Source: Podocnemis expansa
Lineage: Eukaryota; Chordata; Testudines; Podocnemididae
Reading direction: 5' to 3'
Length of the DNA stretch: 64,000 nucleotides
Assembly: GCA_007922195.1 (NCBI GenBank)
Contig: ML681998.1
Location: 21,991,697-22,055,696, forward strand
Every line of letters starts with the position of its first letter. Within the stretch, counting starts at the first letter, position 1. Made by a program: the position numbers and the translations under genes. This document shows positions 44,326-57,177 of this stretch, in pieces. The notes beneath the pieces were generated by a model, which had not been told where the DNA came from, did not search any database, and worked only from the letters and a program-made list of their open reading frames with translations.

Positions 44326-44593
44326 TAGAGCCCTGCATGGATACAAATACGTGGATCCATATCCAACCTGCATCCGCAAGAAATGGTCCACGGATATCCG
44401 TGTTGTATCCATGGGTGTGGATATAATGCGGATATCCGCATATTTGCAAGGCTTTAGCTCTGTGCATATAAAAATATGTGGATCCATATCCGATCTGCAT
44501 CCACAGGAAATGGTCCATGGATATCTGTGTTGTATCCGCGGATGCGGATATAATGTGGATATCCGCAGATATCCATGGATTTGCAGGGCTCTA
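44326..44593. mobile_element. 268-bp hAT-like MITE with GGATATCC words
   Basis: The TIRs TAGAGCCCTGCA and TGCAGGGCTCTA are perfect. The 8-bp target duplication CTCATAGG (44318-44325, 44594-44601) is perfect. The interior is a tandem duplication of a ~125-bp unit rich in GGATATCC and ATGGATAC palindromes. Both strands contain reading frames that are artefacts of this symmetry. Confidence 0.92.
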
Positions 44594-44601
44594 CTCATAG
44601 G

Positions 44602-47600
44602 GACACATGTCTCAAAGAGCCTCAGTTACTCAACAGGTTGAGTAACCCTCTCCTGTAGTCAATAAGTAATAACAACAAGCACAAAGTTTGAAAAAGAAAC
44701 ATAGGAGGGATTTCAAGACACTCACAATACATCATGGAGATTCAGTTGCACAACTCCACCCCCACCCATGTCTTTTCCTTTTCATTTCACCTTTAAGGAA
44801 CCTTAACTTTAAGTCTGTGTCAGTTATGGACAGAATTTCAGGTGAGGTTCAGGCTCTTTGTGTTTTCTTTGCTGAGAAAACGTAATATCATGATGCTATT
44901 TTAAATGTTCCTAATTTAGTATTATTCTTATGGATAGGACAAATACTTGTGTGGTGCAGTTACATTAGGAGTACAATATGTTGTGCCTGGAAGGGAGTCT
45001 ATTCTTCTATCAGACATTTGCACCAGTCAACATTATAGGTTACTTACAAATGGAAACCAAAGTATGAAAGAGATGAACTAAAACTGATGGAGAAAGTGGC
45101 ATCATTATTATTCATGGTAATATGGAAAAACTCTGCTAGTAAGGGCACAGTATGGCTTATTCTTAGGTTAGTAATGTGATTTAGAGCTCTTTGACATCCA
45201 AGTCAATGGCCTGGAACTAATTCAGATAGGTAGCACTGAACAGTGGTTAGTGGCATCCGAGAAATGAGCTGGTGGACTGAATCCATTTTCTAGTGAAGGA
45301 GTGTCTATAATTAGTATTAATTAGCTCCTTTTACTGCAGTCTTTGAAGGGAAGCCAAGGGATGAATAGTCATAGAACAAATCTGAAACTTAACTATGAAG
45401 TGATCCCTCCAGATCAGGGTGTAGACACTTTGGAACTGTGGAGATGCTTACAATATGACAGCCTTTGCTGTCTATTGTTCTAATAAACCAAGGCCTCCAG
45501 TTTCCAGGGCACCAGTTTAACACCTCTTTCACCAGCAATACATTCACTTGCAAGTTATAGAAAATGAACAACAATAATAAGAGTTTCAGTGAGGCTCAGG
45601 AAAGGTGAAATTAAAGCACCAGGATCTGATGAGAATGATCTATGCTGTGCAGTCATGAATCTTGGTATCATAAAGATTTGTATATTATAGAGGCTAATCA
45701 TTTGCAATTTCGTAAACATCATGCAAAGAAAAGACCTTGAAAATCAGGCCAAAAGGTAATGTAACATGCCTCTTCATTTCTTTTTTCCCAGATTTTTCCA
45801 TCTAACATTTCTTGTGTTATAAAGCAAGTTATTTCTATATGGGCATGGAGTACATGAATTTAAAATTGATACATAATTTAAAAGCTTATGTAAATAAATT
45901 GTTTCCAGCCCCCAGAAACAATGGTTACAGGAGGGAAAAGATTGCTAGGAGCCTCTTACGGTCAGTGAGCAGAAGATAGGCAGTTTAGGAGGTGTAAGGA
46001 TAGGTTTTGCTCCTGTCTAGGCACCAGAGAGTAATCAGGAAGAAGCAAGGACAGACTCTGCTACAGCAATCTGCATAAAGGCCACTTTTCAAGGATAGAC
46101 CAGCACCTGTGCACTCTGAGAAGGTGGTGGAGCATGTCTGTTAGCTCCTCCATTAGGTTTGTACACCTTCACTATGCCCCAACACACAGCTAGGCATACA
46201 GAGTTCAATCGTATCTTTAAAAAGTGGTGTGCTCTACACAAACAATTGATACCAAGTTGTGTTAGCATTAGAGAGAAAGCAATGGTGAAAAATGATATGA
46301 TGCTGCTCTTCTTAAAATACAGTTGAGAAAAAGTTAGAACTTCTATTATAAGGGTATAGAAAGAAAGCTGTATAATGAAAAGATAAGAGTCACATTACCG
46401 GGCTATCCTTTTTATTCACTGGACATCCCATTGTAGCAATCAAGTGCCATATATTTTTAAATGTGACAAACATGAAGTGGGTCAAAATCTAGCAATCTGC
46501 ATAGACAGATTAATGCAACCTGTCAGACTGTCACCTAACCCTAGATATAACTTGTTTACACAGTTTTTGTGTGACTCAAAGACTTCTTGTTAGTTCTTCC
46601 TCCACTCATTGCTAAGTCATGTGTCTTTTATGTTGAGGTCATTATCATTAGCATAAGGAATTCATGCAGAGTTTGAAATTGCAGCTATAAATCAAGAGGA
46701 CAGCTAAGGTAGTAACAGATTCCTCTTGGAATGGTATTTCCGAGTGCATGTTGTGTTCAGTAAGCCTCTTGCTTGCAAGAGCATGTGTTATGTAATGTGT
46801 TTCTCAGAAACAGGTCAGATATATATCATGAGTTTTTGGCATTACTGAGCCCCTCAACAGCATTTGTGTGATTGCTTTATATACAGTTGTACCAATTGTG
46901 CAAATAAACATTGCTAATAAAGGCACCTATGAAGGATTATGACTTAATCAAATAATTCATACTGTATTAGATAATGTAATCATGCTCAACAAGAGTGGAC
47001 TTGACCCCATAGCTTTTTCTCTAGAGATTACATTTGTACGTCTAGAGGCTCACAGATCTGCCATGCCTCACTCATTTATGAGTAGCACTGAATTAACAGT
47101 GCAGTACTTCGGACATGAATTTGTCACTTTCACTCTGACTTGTGCAGCTACAGAAGCTTGAAAATACAATGTTGTGCCTAATTGCAAGGGTATGACAGAT
47201 TCACAGGGCTTTTCAATATGTAGCTCTGTTTTGCTATATCAGTTATATATCAGGTAATGTTAACTGTGTGATATTTTTCATATAAAATAAATAGTCATAA
47301 GCCACTGTATTATAAACTATACCAGTGTTTTATACTTCTATAACTACAATGTATAACTATCTGCCACTGCAGAACTGCCTACTTACTTTACAGTTCATTA
47401 CCATTGCAGGCAAAGATAACATCTGACAACATTGACTAAGAAACTATATTATTTACATGCTTCTGAATTATAATATCACTTGGTCGAAATAAGAGCACCC
47501 CTGTTTCCCTTCAGGGACAGAGAGCCGTTAGAGAAAAGAAATAGACACAAACATGAGCATGTCTACTATGGCTCAATAATTTGTCTTCTTATATTAATAT

Positions 47601-48306
47601 ATCCTCTTTTCCTAGTTTTTAACTTATGATTGAATTGAAGCATACGGTTACAAAGCAGCTTACTGCCCACCTTGGAGTAATGCAAAGCCTTTCTTTGAAA
47701 TGACAAAGAAGAATGTCAGGCTGTAACAGAGTCATGTTTTGAGCAGTGGGGGAGCTGGAGGGATTGAGAAATGAGTCATTAGTGGTGCCACCTTCAGTTA
47801 TAGCTATTGGGTTGAAAGGTGCCACGTATATACTTAAGAGTGCCAGGGGATGGGAGTTCCTCTTCAAACACCCACTCCCATCTTCCCCATCCCCTCATAG
47901 GTCCACCACTGATGCCATGGCCTTTACCTTTCCATGATTCACTAAAAGATCTTCCCACAGACTACAGAACAAGGTGAAAAAGCCTATTCTTCTTCCAGAA
48001 AATTGGTAGGTTGAGACCCGATGTCATCTTTTCAGTGACATTGCACATCATCGTTTAAGGTTCTATGAGACCATTTTATTAACTTTATGATGATGACACA
48101 AACTAACTAAGCCTGGACAATACCAGTGAAATGCACAGTGGGGCAGGTAACAGTGTGGTAGGCTCTAAGATAGTGGTAGGCATTCAGAATTCTTGTATGG
48201 AGATCCCTGGACTGAGGAGCTAACTTCAATATTATAATTCAGGTAAGACTGGTAGGTCCATTTTGCACCAAAGAGAATACAAAGAAGGTCAATACATGTC
48301 TCTTTG
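44602..48306. other. Gene-free stretch
   Basis: The first ~90 bases look like a DIRS-associated repeat (GGGACACATGTCTC). The rest is AT-rich with no coding or RNA feature I can support. Confidence 0.45.
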
Positions 48307-48314
48307 GGTCAGCC

Positions 48315-48524
48315 CAGAGGTCTCAAACTCAAATCACCGCAAGGGCGGCATGAGGACTAGAAGAGGGCTGCATGAGGATCAGTACAGTGGCCTGAGGGCT
48401 GCACCACTGAAACCTTTCCATTCAATGATATTGAAAATATTGGTAATGGTTGTGTCACTGCGGGCCGCAGGAAATAGCGTTAGGGGCTGCATGCAGCCCA
48501 CAGGCCACGTGTTTGAGACCCCTG
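48315..48524. mobile_element. 210-bp hAT-like MITE
   Basis: It begins CAGAGGTCTCAAACTC and ends GTGTTTGAGACCCCTG. The flanks are GGTCAGCC (48307-48314) and GGTCAGAC (48525-48532), a 7/8 match. It is noncoding. Confidence 0.85.
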
Positions 48525-48698
48525 GGTCAGACAGAACTCAGACAGAGAAGGCCCAGGAGAAAAACTATTTTCATTGTCCAAAATGAAAGAAATGGAGAAG
48601 CTATGCAACATAAATCATTAAAATAAATTCAGTTTTTAAAAGTATGTCAGGTTTGGCTTTATTGATAACTTTAAAATAACAAAGGCTTCAGGTGTTAC

Positions 48699-49217
48699 CA
48701 GGGGTTAACGTACACTGGAACGGCCCAGAACCCTGTTCCAGGGCCCACTGTTTTTAGGGGCTCAGCTTTCTGGGTCCCCTAAAAATAGAAAATGGTACCA
48801 GAATGCTGCATTTTGGGGCCCACCACTGAAAAATAGCAGGTCCCGGAACCCAGCATTCCGACACTATTTTCTATTTTTAGGGGCCTGAATTCTGGGCCCC
48901 TAAGAATAGCAGGCCCCAGCACAGCATTCCCCTGCATTCCGGCAGGAAGGGGTTGGGGGGGGCAGGCTTCCCTGTGCATGCACAGGCTGTGCTTGGAGGC
49001 AGAAGTTTCCTGACCCAGCGCACTGCCGGCAAGTACCAGGGCAGCCCAGCTTGCGCTAGGGCCGGGGGTATTGGGAGTGGGGTTGGGTACTGGGGGACAG
49101 AGGCATGGATATTGGAGGCAGTAGCTAGGTTGTGGGAAGGGGGCCCACCTGTGCGGGAAGGGGCCCCACCTAATTAGGAGGGTTTCAGAGCCCGTCAAAT
49201 TATACTTTAACCCATAG
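48699..49217. mobile_element. hAT-like element (CAGGGGTTAAAGTA termini), copy A
   Basis: It begins CAGGGGTTAACGTACA and ends TATACTTTAACCCATAG. GTGTTAC lies before and after it, so a 7-8 bp duplication is likely. The interior has inverted blocks around TATTTTTAGGGG. It is related to copy B at 51387-51928. Confidence 0.75.
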
Positions 49218-51378
49218 GTGTTACTAATAATACAGAGGTAGAAATGCATTTGATTACAATTTCGATCTATGGTGGATATCGTTGCTCCTTTAGCCAAGAA
49301 GCTGGTCAATATTCAGGGCCTCATGTGTCTGTTTCTGTTAAGAGGAGAAATTGATGACAGTCATGGATGTCTTTGGTTCAACCCTGTCTACTTTACAGAA
49401 AATAAACACCAAGTGCATTCTCCCTGAAAACAGTGGAAACCAACAATAGCAAGGAGTTTCCTTGATCACAGTTTCCACCTCTGATTTTCCAGTGAGTTCT
49501 ATGCCCCAAGGAATTCTGTCCCTCTCAGGGCCATCCCACAGTTGTTTCTCTTGCTTTTTACAGTCTTTCTCCTGTCAGGTAGTTTTCCTAAGCAGTCAGG
49601 TAAGCATTTCCAGTCAGTCCCAGGGAAACCCTCCAGATCATCTGCACCAGTCAGGAAGGGATTCAACTCCTCCTCCCACATATACTCTGACAGATTTGGG
49701 GGTGGGGGTTGTCCTCTTCTTTTGGAGTATCGGAAATAGCAGTGGCAGGATATGGGACACTGGACAAAGTGGGACAGCCCTCTACATTGAGAATTCTCTC
49801 TCTGCTGTGATTATCTAGCTAGTTCTTGTTCACATGCTAAGAGTCTAACAGATTGTTGTATTTGGGATGAGGAAGGAATTTCCTCACCAAGTCAAACTGG
49901 CAGCGATCTTCCTTTGCAGCACAGGATGCAGGACACTTTTTGGGATTATCTGCAGTAGTTGGTCTGACGCTAGAAAGTATCAATGCTAGAGAGCTCCAGT
50001 AGTATGGATCTCTAAACCTGACCCCTCTACCCCCCTGCCATTCTCTAATCCTGTACTCACAGGCATGTGGCTGTATATTACCATAAAATGAGGTCTCTGG
50101 GGTGAGGAGGATCAGGTTGGCAGGGACCTGGTATGGAAGGATGGGTGTGTGGCGTATAGTGGATAGTATCAGAATGGCATTCTGGTTTCACTACCCCACA
50201 GATTTTTTTTTTTTTTTGGCTATATCTCACTTAATCATTTCCCTCACTTAATCATTTCCTTGCCAGTGCAAAGGTCTCAGGCTTTGGTGCACCTCACCCC
50301 CTCCTGTGCTGTGCCTGTGACACATATTAGTCTAATTTCCTGCAGGCTGTAGTTTGGTCTACGTTTGTTTGTTGGGATTAATGGGTGAGAGCTGAGTGCT
50401 TTTGGAAGCCTGTGATATACAAAAGGTAAGGTGATCCCTTCTGTTCATAAATTCTGTGTTCATGTGGCTTAGCTCTATTCAGGTTTTTCTGTGTGGCCAA
50501 TTGCCTTGGCTTCTATTGTCTCCAGCTATTTTACTTCATAGAAAGGTGTTTAATTACTCCATCTATTTAGCCCAAAAGAAGGTGGCTAGCCCACCTGTGA
50601 GTTTTAACAAAGTCTGTGATTGTCTGTAGGTTAGCAACCTCTTTGTCAGCAACCATTAACACTGTCCAGCATAACAATATCTTCATGCCCTCCTATTTTT
50701 AAAAGAGCTTCAAAGATTCGACTGTTGATCTTTCTGCTATGGACAGTTAACTTCTATGACTCTGATCCTGCAATGAGCCCTCTGTGGGTGGATTCCTGAA
50801 CTATTTCAGTCACTTTGATGAGGCTCCATGTGGGTGCACCTCGTACGGAGCTCTTTGAAAGAGTTGGGCATGTACCTGTGCAACATTTTCAGAAACAAAT
50901 GTTGCAGATTCCCAGGAGCCCTCTTCACAGTGTACATGTATTGGCAGAACTGTCTGCTTTAAGTGACTTGGCATTTGTGGCTACATTTAAGTCATAGGTT
51001 CATACACAAATGTTAAACCATGGGACTTCCCTATTATTCATCTTCCTAGAGCTCAAAAATGCTGTATAAATCAGAGTTCCAAACACAAAACTATGTGCAC
51101 TCACTATTTTAAAGTGACATACCATAAAGTATTTTGATAGCAAATTTGAACTTTGTGTATTTTAATAATATTTCTTCATAAAAGAAAGTCCATATTCCAT
51201 GTGTAAAGCAAGGGGGAGCTGCCTGTAATATTTCATTAATACTGTATGTTTCATTTGCTTGTATGGTTACTTTGTGCTGTTTGTTGTATAATTATAAGTG
51301 GTTAACTTCAGCGGGAGTTAATGGCACACATTAAGAAGGAAGGCACACAGTTACATCAGAAAGCCCTGTTTACTGGTA
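49218..51378. other. Gene-free stretch
   Basis: No supported feature except a T-run at 50203-50218. Confidence 0.5.
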
Positions 51379-51386
51379 CTTAAAGG

Positions 51387-51928
51387 CAGGGGTTAAAGTA
51401 TAATTTGGGGGGCCTTGGAACACTTTTGTGCAGGTGGGCCCCCCTGGACTCCAGGTCCTGCCCCCCACCTGCCAGCGCCCCCCCCCCACTCCCAATACTG
51501 CCTCCAGTGTGAGCCAGGCTGCCCCCACACTTACTGGCGGCAGCACAGCTGGGGAGGTGGGGGCGGTAGGCCCTGGGTTGGGGCGGCAGCATGTCAGGGG
51601 AGGAGGCTGCAGGCCCCATGTTGGGGTGGGACATGGATGGGGAGGGCTTTGGGGTGGGGCTTGAGCCCCCCAGCAATGATCCTGGCCCTGCCCCTGCCCC
51701 CGCCTGCCAGAACCAAGTGGAAAGCCGTTCCGGGGCCTGCTATTTTTAGGGGCCCAGCATTTGGAACCAGTAGGCTGCATTGCAGGGCCTGCTATTTTTA
51801 AATGGTGGGCTCTGAAATGCAGCGTTCTGGCTCTATTTTCTATTTTTACAGGCTCCAGAATGCCAAGCCTCTAAAATAGTGGGCCCCAGAATGGCGTTCC
51901 CCCACGTTCTGGCTTACTTTAACCCCTG
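51387..51928. mobile_element. hAT-like element (CAGGGGTTAAAGTA termini), copy B
   Basis: The TIRs CAGGGGTTAAAGTA and TACTTTAACCCCTG are near perfect. The flanks are CTTAAAGG and CTTACAGG, 7/8. Relative to copy A its interior runs in the opposite orientation, and its GC-rich centre differs. The Pro/Gly-rich frames here are artefacts. Confidence 0.85.
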
Positions 51929-52014
51929 CTTACAGGGACAGTGTGGGTGTCATTCACTGAGAAGTTTCACCTCTGTGCATCCTTAATTTAAGCAGCTGGC
52001 TTCAAACATTCTTC

Positions 52015-53325
52015 CCCTGTACTGTTTGACATTTTCACCAATGACCTGCGAGAAAACATATAATCATCAGCTCATAGTTTGCAGACGATACAAAGAATGG
52101 AAGAGTGATAAATAATGAAGAGGGCAGGTCACTGATACGGAGTGACCTGGATTGCTTGGTAAATGGGGTGCAAGCAGATAGTCTTTGTTTCAACTGGCCA
52201 AATATAAACATCTAGAAACAAATCCTAGATCCTACTGACAGGAAGGGAACTCTGTCCTGGGAAGCAGCAACTCTGATAAAAATTTGAGGGTTGTGGTGGA
52301 GAATCGCCTGATCATGAGCTCCCAGTGCAACAATATGGCCACAAGGGCTAGTAGGATCCTGGGATTTATAACTGAGAATTTTGAGTAGAAGCAAAGAGAT
52401 TATTTTACCTGTATATTTGGCATTGATATTATAACACCACTAGATAAATCCTTGGCACATCCACACCTACAATACTGCATGTAATTCTGGTTGCTCCCTC
52501 TCAAAAGATATATTAGTAGTGGAAAAGGCATGGAGAAAGGCAACAAAAATTATTGGAATATGGAACAACTTCTTCTGGGGTATGAAGGAGAGACTGAAAA
52601 GACTGGGACTGTTCAGCTTGGAAAAGAGATGCCTAAGGAGGGTTATGGTAGAGGCCTATAAAATCATCACTGGCAACAAGAAAGAAAAAACTTAGCTGGC
52701 TTCAAAACCGGGGGCTCTGCTGGTGCCGGGCTTATGGGGCTTAAGCCCCGAGTCTCGGTGCCCAAGACCTGGATCTGCCGCCAGGCCTCCTACAGCGCTG
52801 CATGAGCCCCGAGTCCCAGCGCACTGAGCCCCAGCTCTTTTCCTGGGGCTAGTAGCGCTCCTGTTCAAAACTGAACTGGATAAATTTATGGAGGGATGGT
52901 CATGATGGGACGGCCTAAACTGGCAATTAATGGATCTTTGACTACTGGTGGTAGAAATGCCAGTAGCCTGTGATGGGACGTTTGATGGGATGCGTTCTGA
53001 GTTGGCACAGAGTATTCTTTTTTGTTTGGCTGGCTGGTAAGTCTTGCCCACATGCTGAGAAATTAATTGGTCACCATATCTGGGGCCAGGAGGAATTTTT
53101 CCCCTAAGTGGGATCCTCGGGGTTTTATGCCTTCTCCCATAGCATGGGTCATTTGCTGGTGTTTTTTCTGTATCTTGAAATCTTTAAACCATGATTTGTA
53201 AACTTCAGTGACTCAGTCATAGGTTAGGTGCTATTGCAGGAGTGGATGGGAGGTTTTGTGACCTGCATTGTGCAGATCTGACTAGATGATCATAATGGTC
53301 TCTTCTGAGCTTAAAATCTATTTAA
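52015..53325 (+). mobile_element. Old CR1 LINE, 3' part
   Basis: Peptide pieces and DNA text follow the CR1 ORF2 C-terminus. A TTTGACATTTTCACCAATGA-like RT block comes first, then GAAAAGAGATGCCTAAGG and AAACTGAACTGGATAAATT. The 3' end near 53270-53320 reads CTAGATGATCATAATGGTC. It is far more diverged than 19450-20256 and has lost the frame. It is interrupted at 52709-52863. Confidence 0.8.
52709..52863. mobile_element. 155-bp hAT-like insertion in CR1
   Basis: It is flanked by a perfect 8-bp duplication TTCAAAAC (52701-52708, 52864-52871). The ends CGGGGGCTCTGCTGG and CTAGTAGCGCTCCTG are imperfect inverses. It is GC-rich in an AT-rich host. Removing it restores the CR1 text. Confidence 0.78.
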
Positions 53326-53690
53326 TCAAATTTCAGCATGCAACTGCAGAGCTGGAATTCATATGCAAACTTGACACTATCAGATTGGGTCTGAATAGGG
53401 ACTGGGAGTGACTAGCTCACTACAAAAGGTAATTTTCGCTCTTTAAACAGTCTCATCTTCTCATTGATTATTGTTAACAGGACACATTTGAACTGAATAG
53501 ACCTTGTTAACTTATCCTTCATGTGTATATGTAAGTAGCATAGCTCACTTTTCACTTCATGCATCGGAGGAACTTAGTTGTAATCCATGAAAATTTATGC
53601 TTTAATATATTTGTTAATCTTTATAAGTGCCAGAGGACTCCTTATTTGTTTTGCTAAAACAGACTAACATGGCTACCCCTCTGGAAATTG
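53326..53690 (+). mobile_element. PLE 3' end, 5'-truncated
   Basis: It starts with the PLE C-terminal coding text (ELEFICKLDTIRLGLNRD) and continues through the tail to GCCAGAGGACTCC and CATGGCTACCCCTCTGG. It parallels 20290-20695. Confidence 0.82.
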
Positions 53691-54000
53691 TCACCTCATA
53701 ATCTTATTTTCTCTGTTTTGGCTAGTATTGCCCTTCTCAGATCTGAAGTCTGCTTCAGTCTTTTTAGGAAGCAGAACAAATGGGAAGGTATAACTTCTAA
53801 CATCACAATCTAATGAAAGGGAAATACACTGCTCTTTATGTTCCTAAGAAGAATCTCTTTGGGGCCATTTGGTGGTTAAATGATTTTTGTTCAGGAGAAA
53901 ACAAGCAATTCACTAAGAAGCACAAATTTCTGAAAGGAGAATAGAACAACTCACACCAGAACACTGGAAGTCAGCAAACAGGACTCATGCAGAATTTAAA

Positions 54001-54395
54001 GGGTGACCATATGTACCATTTTGGCTGGGATGGTCCCTTTTTTAAACTATGTCCCAGCTCTCATTAGCTCTTGCCAATTTGATCAGTTGGTTAGATCAAA
54101 CAGCACAAATCCCCACTTCTGTCAAAAAAGTGGGGTGTGAAGGAACATGCAAAGGTGAGGATTGGGGTGATGTGAGGCCAGTCCCATCCAAGGAGGAGGC
54201 AGGACTCAAACAGGTGGCAGACAGGGATTGGGTGAACAGAACCTCCCAGTCTCAGCCGTGTGCAGCGGACAGATAAAGATCAAGCAAGTAATGAGTGAGC
54301 AGAAGGTGAGCAGCAATACCAGCCCTGTATAGGGAGTGGGGAGCATGGGCCAGTCCTATCTGGTATTTGTTTTCCCTTTGGGAAATATGGTCACC
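54001..54395. mobile_element. TIR element (GGTGACCATAT termini)
   Basis: An 11-bp perfect terminal inverted repeat, GGTGACCATAT / ATATGGTCACC, bounds a ~395-bp noncoding interior. I could not align a clean target duplication. Confidence 0.6.
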
Positions 54396-54735
54396 ATAAG
54401 AATTTAGACGTTAGCAAGTAAGCTCTTGAGTGTATGGTAGATTGCCACTCTTATGTACTCAGTATTTGTGTCATTGGACAGCTACTGAAATAGCAGAGAT
54501 GTAGCTTTAATACAGTATGTAAATATAGAAGTACTTAGCACATAGGATTTTCTTCTCTGATTGATGCTCTCAGTCTAATGAGAGTCATAAAATAATACAA
54601 AAACATTGAAATATTTAGTTCTTACATTTTCAATATAAAGCATTTCAGATTTTTGATCCAAAATAATTTTTCTTTCTGAAATTTAGTTCAATTCGATTGA
54701 AAAAAAATTAAAAATGTGCAGAAAAGCTCAAATGA

Positions 54736-54790
54736 AGTTTTTTTTGTTTTTTTTTGTTTTTTTTTTGTTTGTTTTTTTTGTTTTTTTTGC
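54736..54790 (+). repeat. T-rich tract with G interruptions
   Basis: T8-T10 runs are separated by single G. It accounts for the Lys-rich minus-strand frame. Confidence 0.9.
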
Positions 54791-55244
54791 TTTGGATTGA
54801 ATGAAATCTTTTGATTATTCAAAAACAAGCTTTTCCCAATTTTTTCCTTCCCTGAAAAGAAGTATTTTGGGATGACCAAAACCAGCTTTTTTTCTTTTAT
54901 TTTTCAGAAAGGCCAGTGAATTGAAACATTAGTTATTCACACAGCTGAACTCAATAGCCTATACAGAGAAGAAAATATGGATAAGTCTTAAAATCCTGCT
55001 GGTCCTTTTAAAATACATGTAATTTGGACAATTTGACATATAAAAAGATATCATTTGTCTTCTGTATTTCATTAATAGAAAGTGGATGCTTTGCTTTAAA
55101 TGGGGTAATTTTAAACATGGGAACAAAGGGAGCACCCCAGAAATGTCACTTGATGCCACAGCTGCTTCAAGATCTTCAAGTGAACAAAGAAGCAGACTTT
55201 TGCCCAGGCAGATGAGCTAAATTTGAGCACAGATAGGCACACAG

Positions 55245-55843
55245 TTACCAAGTTTGCGCCCACAATGTTCTGGCCTCACTTCTTCTGGCCTCTGCTGCGC
55301 TGACAGCTCCAGGCCAAGGGATTCCCCCCTCCCCAAGCTGACAGCACAGCCTGGGCAGGGAAGAAGGGATTCCCCCAGCTGTGCTGACAGTGCCAGGGTG
55401 GATTCCCCTCTTCCCGCCCCCATTGTGCTGTGGGGGGGTGCCTTGGCCCTGGGGAGCCCTGGCAGGGGAGAACATCCCCTGCCTGGCTCCTGCCTTGTCA
55501 GCCCACGATGGAGAAAAACATCCCCTGCCCGGCTGTAGCCACAGAGCAGTAGAGTTGGGCAGAAGATGCTTTTCCCTGTGCTGGGGTTAGAGGGCTTGGA
55601 GCAGGGCGGGGGAGTGGGTGGTGGCTTGGCCCTAGTAGGGGACCATGTTGCCGCAGCTCCCATGATGCCCCCGCTCCAATTCAAAGTAGCAAGTCCAACT
55701 CATGGACATGCTAGTTCGAATTGGTTTTCCTATTCTGGCCATGTTAGTTCAAATTGACTGAATTCAAACTAATCATAAGTAGTTTGGATTGATTAGTTCG
55801 AATTCAGTCAATTCGATCTATCAGTCTAAGTGTAGACATGCCC
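55245..55843. mobile_element. GC-rich segment joined to a TTCGAATT-word MITE right end
   Basis: The right end, TCTAAGTGTAGACATGCCC followed by TAA, belongs to the GTCTACAC family, and 55700-55810 repeats TAGTTCGAATT words. The GC-rich part resembles the interiors of larger copies such as 39530-40509. The left terminus was not found. Confidence 0.45.
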
Positions 55844-57177
55844 TAAAGTTCTGTCACCGCTTGCCCTGTTACCTTGGAGTGCCTTTATCCTGTACTGCTA
55901 TGACTCAGAGCCCTGATACCAGCAGCCTGCTCACAAACACAAGGTCTCATCCTGGCTTCCACCAGCCCCAGTACTCTTTGCATGGTGACACTAACAGCCC
56001 TTCCAGTCTCCCCAAATCTGCACTTCCTGAGTTGTTAACAGACCAAACTCAGGCCATTCCCCAACAGATCGTCACTCTTAAAAATGTGAGACCAGCCCTT
56101 CTGTTATCAGTTCACTTCGGTGCGCACACATCTGCAACAGGGACTGCCTCGGAATGAAAATAAATAAAACATTTATTTGAGAGAGGAACCACAGACTTCA
56201 AGATGAAGTGGTAAGAGAAGACAAATGCATGCAAGTTGCACAGTAAATAACCATAACATTGCAACTTCAAGCTTTATACTTCTGTGTTTGACTTGGTCTA
56301 CACTATAAAGTTAGGACATCAAAAAGTAGCTTAGGTCAGTGTCCATGCTACAACCTAGCTCCCACTGATTTTAAGTGCCCTATTATACCAGCATAATGAC
56401 TCCCTTTCCACAAGAGGTGCCGGGCTTTCGACAGCAGAACAGAAATAATGCATTTCAACCAGCTGCTAATCTTCTGTAATTACTATACAGATGATAACTA
56501 TGTCATGTACAAGGGTTATGGCTTCAGGAGGAGACTGTACAAGAGCAGCAGTATTTTAGAGAAATAATGAGATATGCCTATATAAATAAACTTGGTAACA
56601 AAGAATGAGAACAATTGTCTCTACCTCAGAATAACCTGCTATCTACAGATGTTTGTTTCTATGCAGAATGTTTTTATGAGGCATCAGGTGTTTATTAAAG
56701 ACTAATTAAAAGAATTTTGGCTTTTACAGAAATATGATTTGTTTTCTTTAGTTAGGTGGCAAACATGCTTTGGTCTCACTTTATAATTGTTTCTTCATAT
56801 GCCACTAATTAAACATTTCCACAGTCAGTATTTGCTTACACTGTAACTTTTGGAGTGGAGACCCTTCATTTCATCAGGGCCTGGCTATTGCAAATACTTC
56901 AGCACAAGTAAATTTATACATGCAACAGTCTCACTGATATCAGTCATCACACTTAAGGAGAGAGTGTTGTCAGGTTGTGGAGCAATGTTCCCAGTTCCCT
57001 GCGTCAGATCCTTAACTGATGTAAATTAGTGTAGTTCCACTGATTTCTCTAGAGCTACACAGACTTACATTAGTGAAAATCTGGCCCAGTGGGATGACTC
57101 GGTTGAGTAAATATTCTGCAGGATTGAGGCTTTAGTTATTAAATGGCCAGTGAGTACTTGTGAGTACTGTAAGTACA
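55844..57177. other. Gene-free stretch
   Basis: The sequence near 57005-57090 is a palindromic repeat (GATGTAAATTAGTGTAG and CTACACAGACTTACAT). Near 56290 there is a TCTACACTATAAAG MITE-like end. Nothing coding was recognised. Confidence 0.45.

Noticed and set aside
44198..44641. Frames on both strands with Tyr/Ile-rich repeats
   Set aside because: The interior of a palindromic, tandemly duplicated MITE produces symmetrical frames.
48779..49309. A 176-codon minus-strand frame
   Set aside because: It covers a hAT-like element with GC-rich interior and runs past its end. No motif; composition-driven.
51370..51801. Overlapping Pro/Gly-rich frames up to 136 codons
   Set aside because: They lie inside the TIR element 51387-51928 on both strands, as expected from GC-rich low-stop sequence.
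55217..55684. A 155-codon minus-strand Pro-rich frame
   Set aside because: It is a GC-rich segment attached to a MITE end, open in several frames at once.
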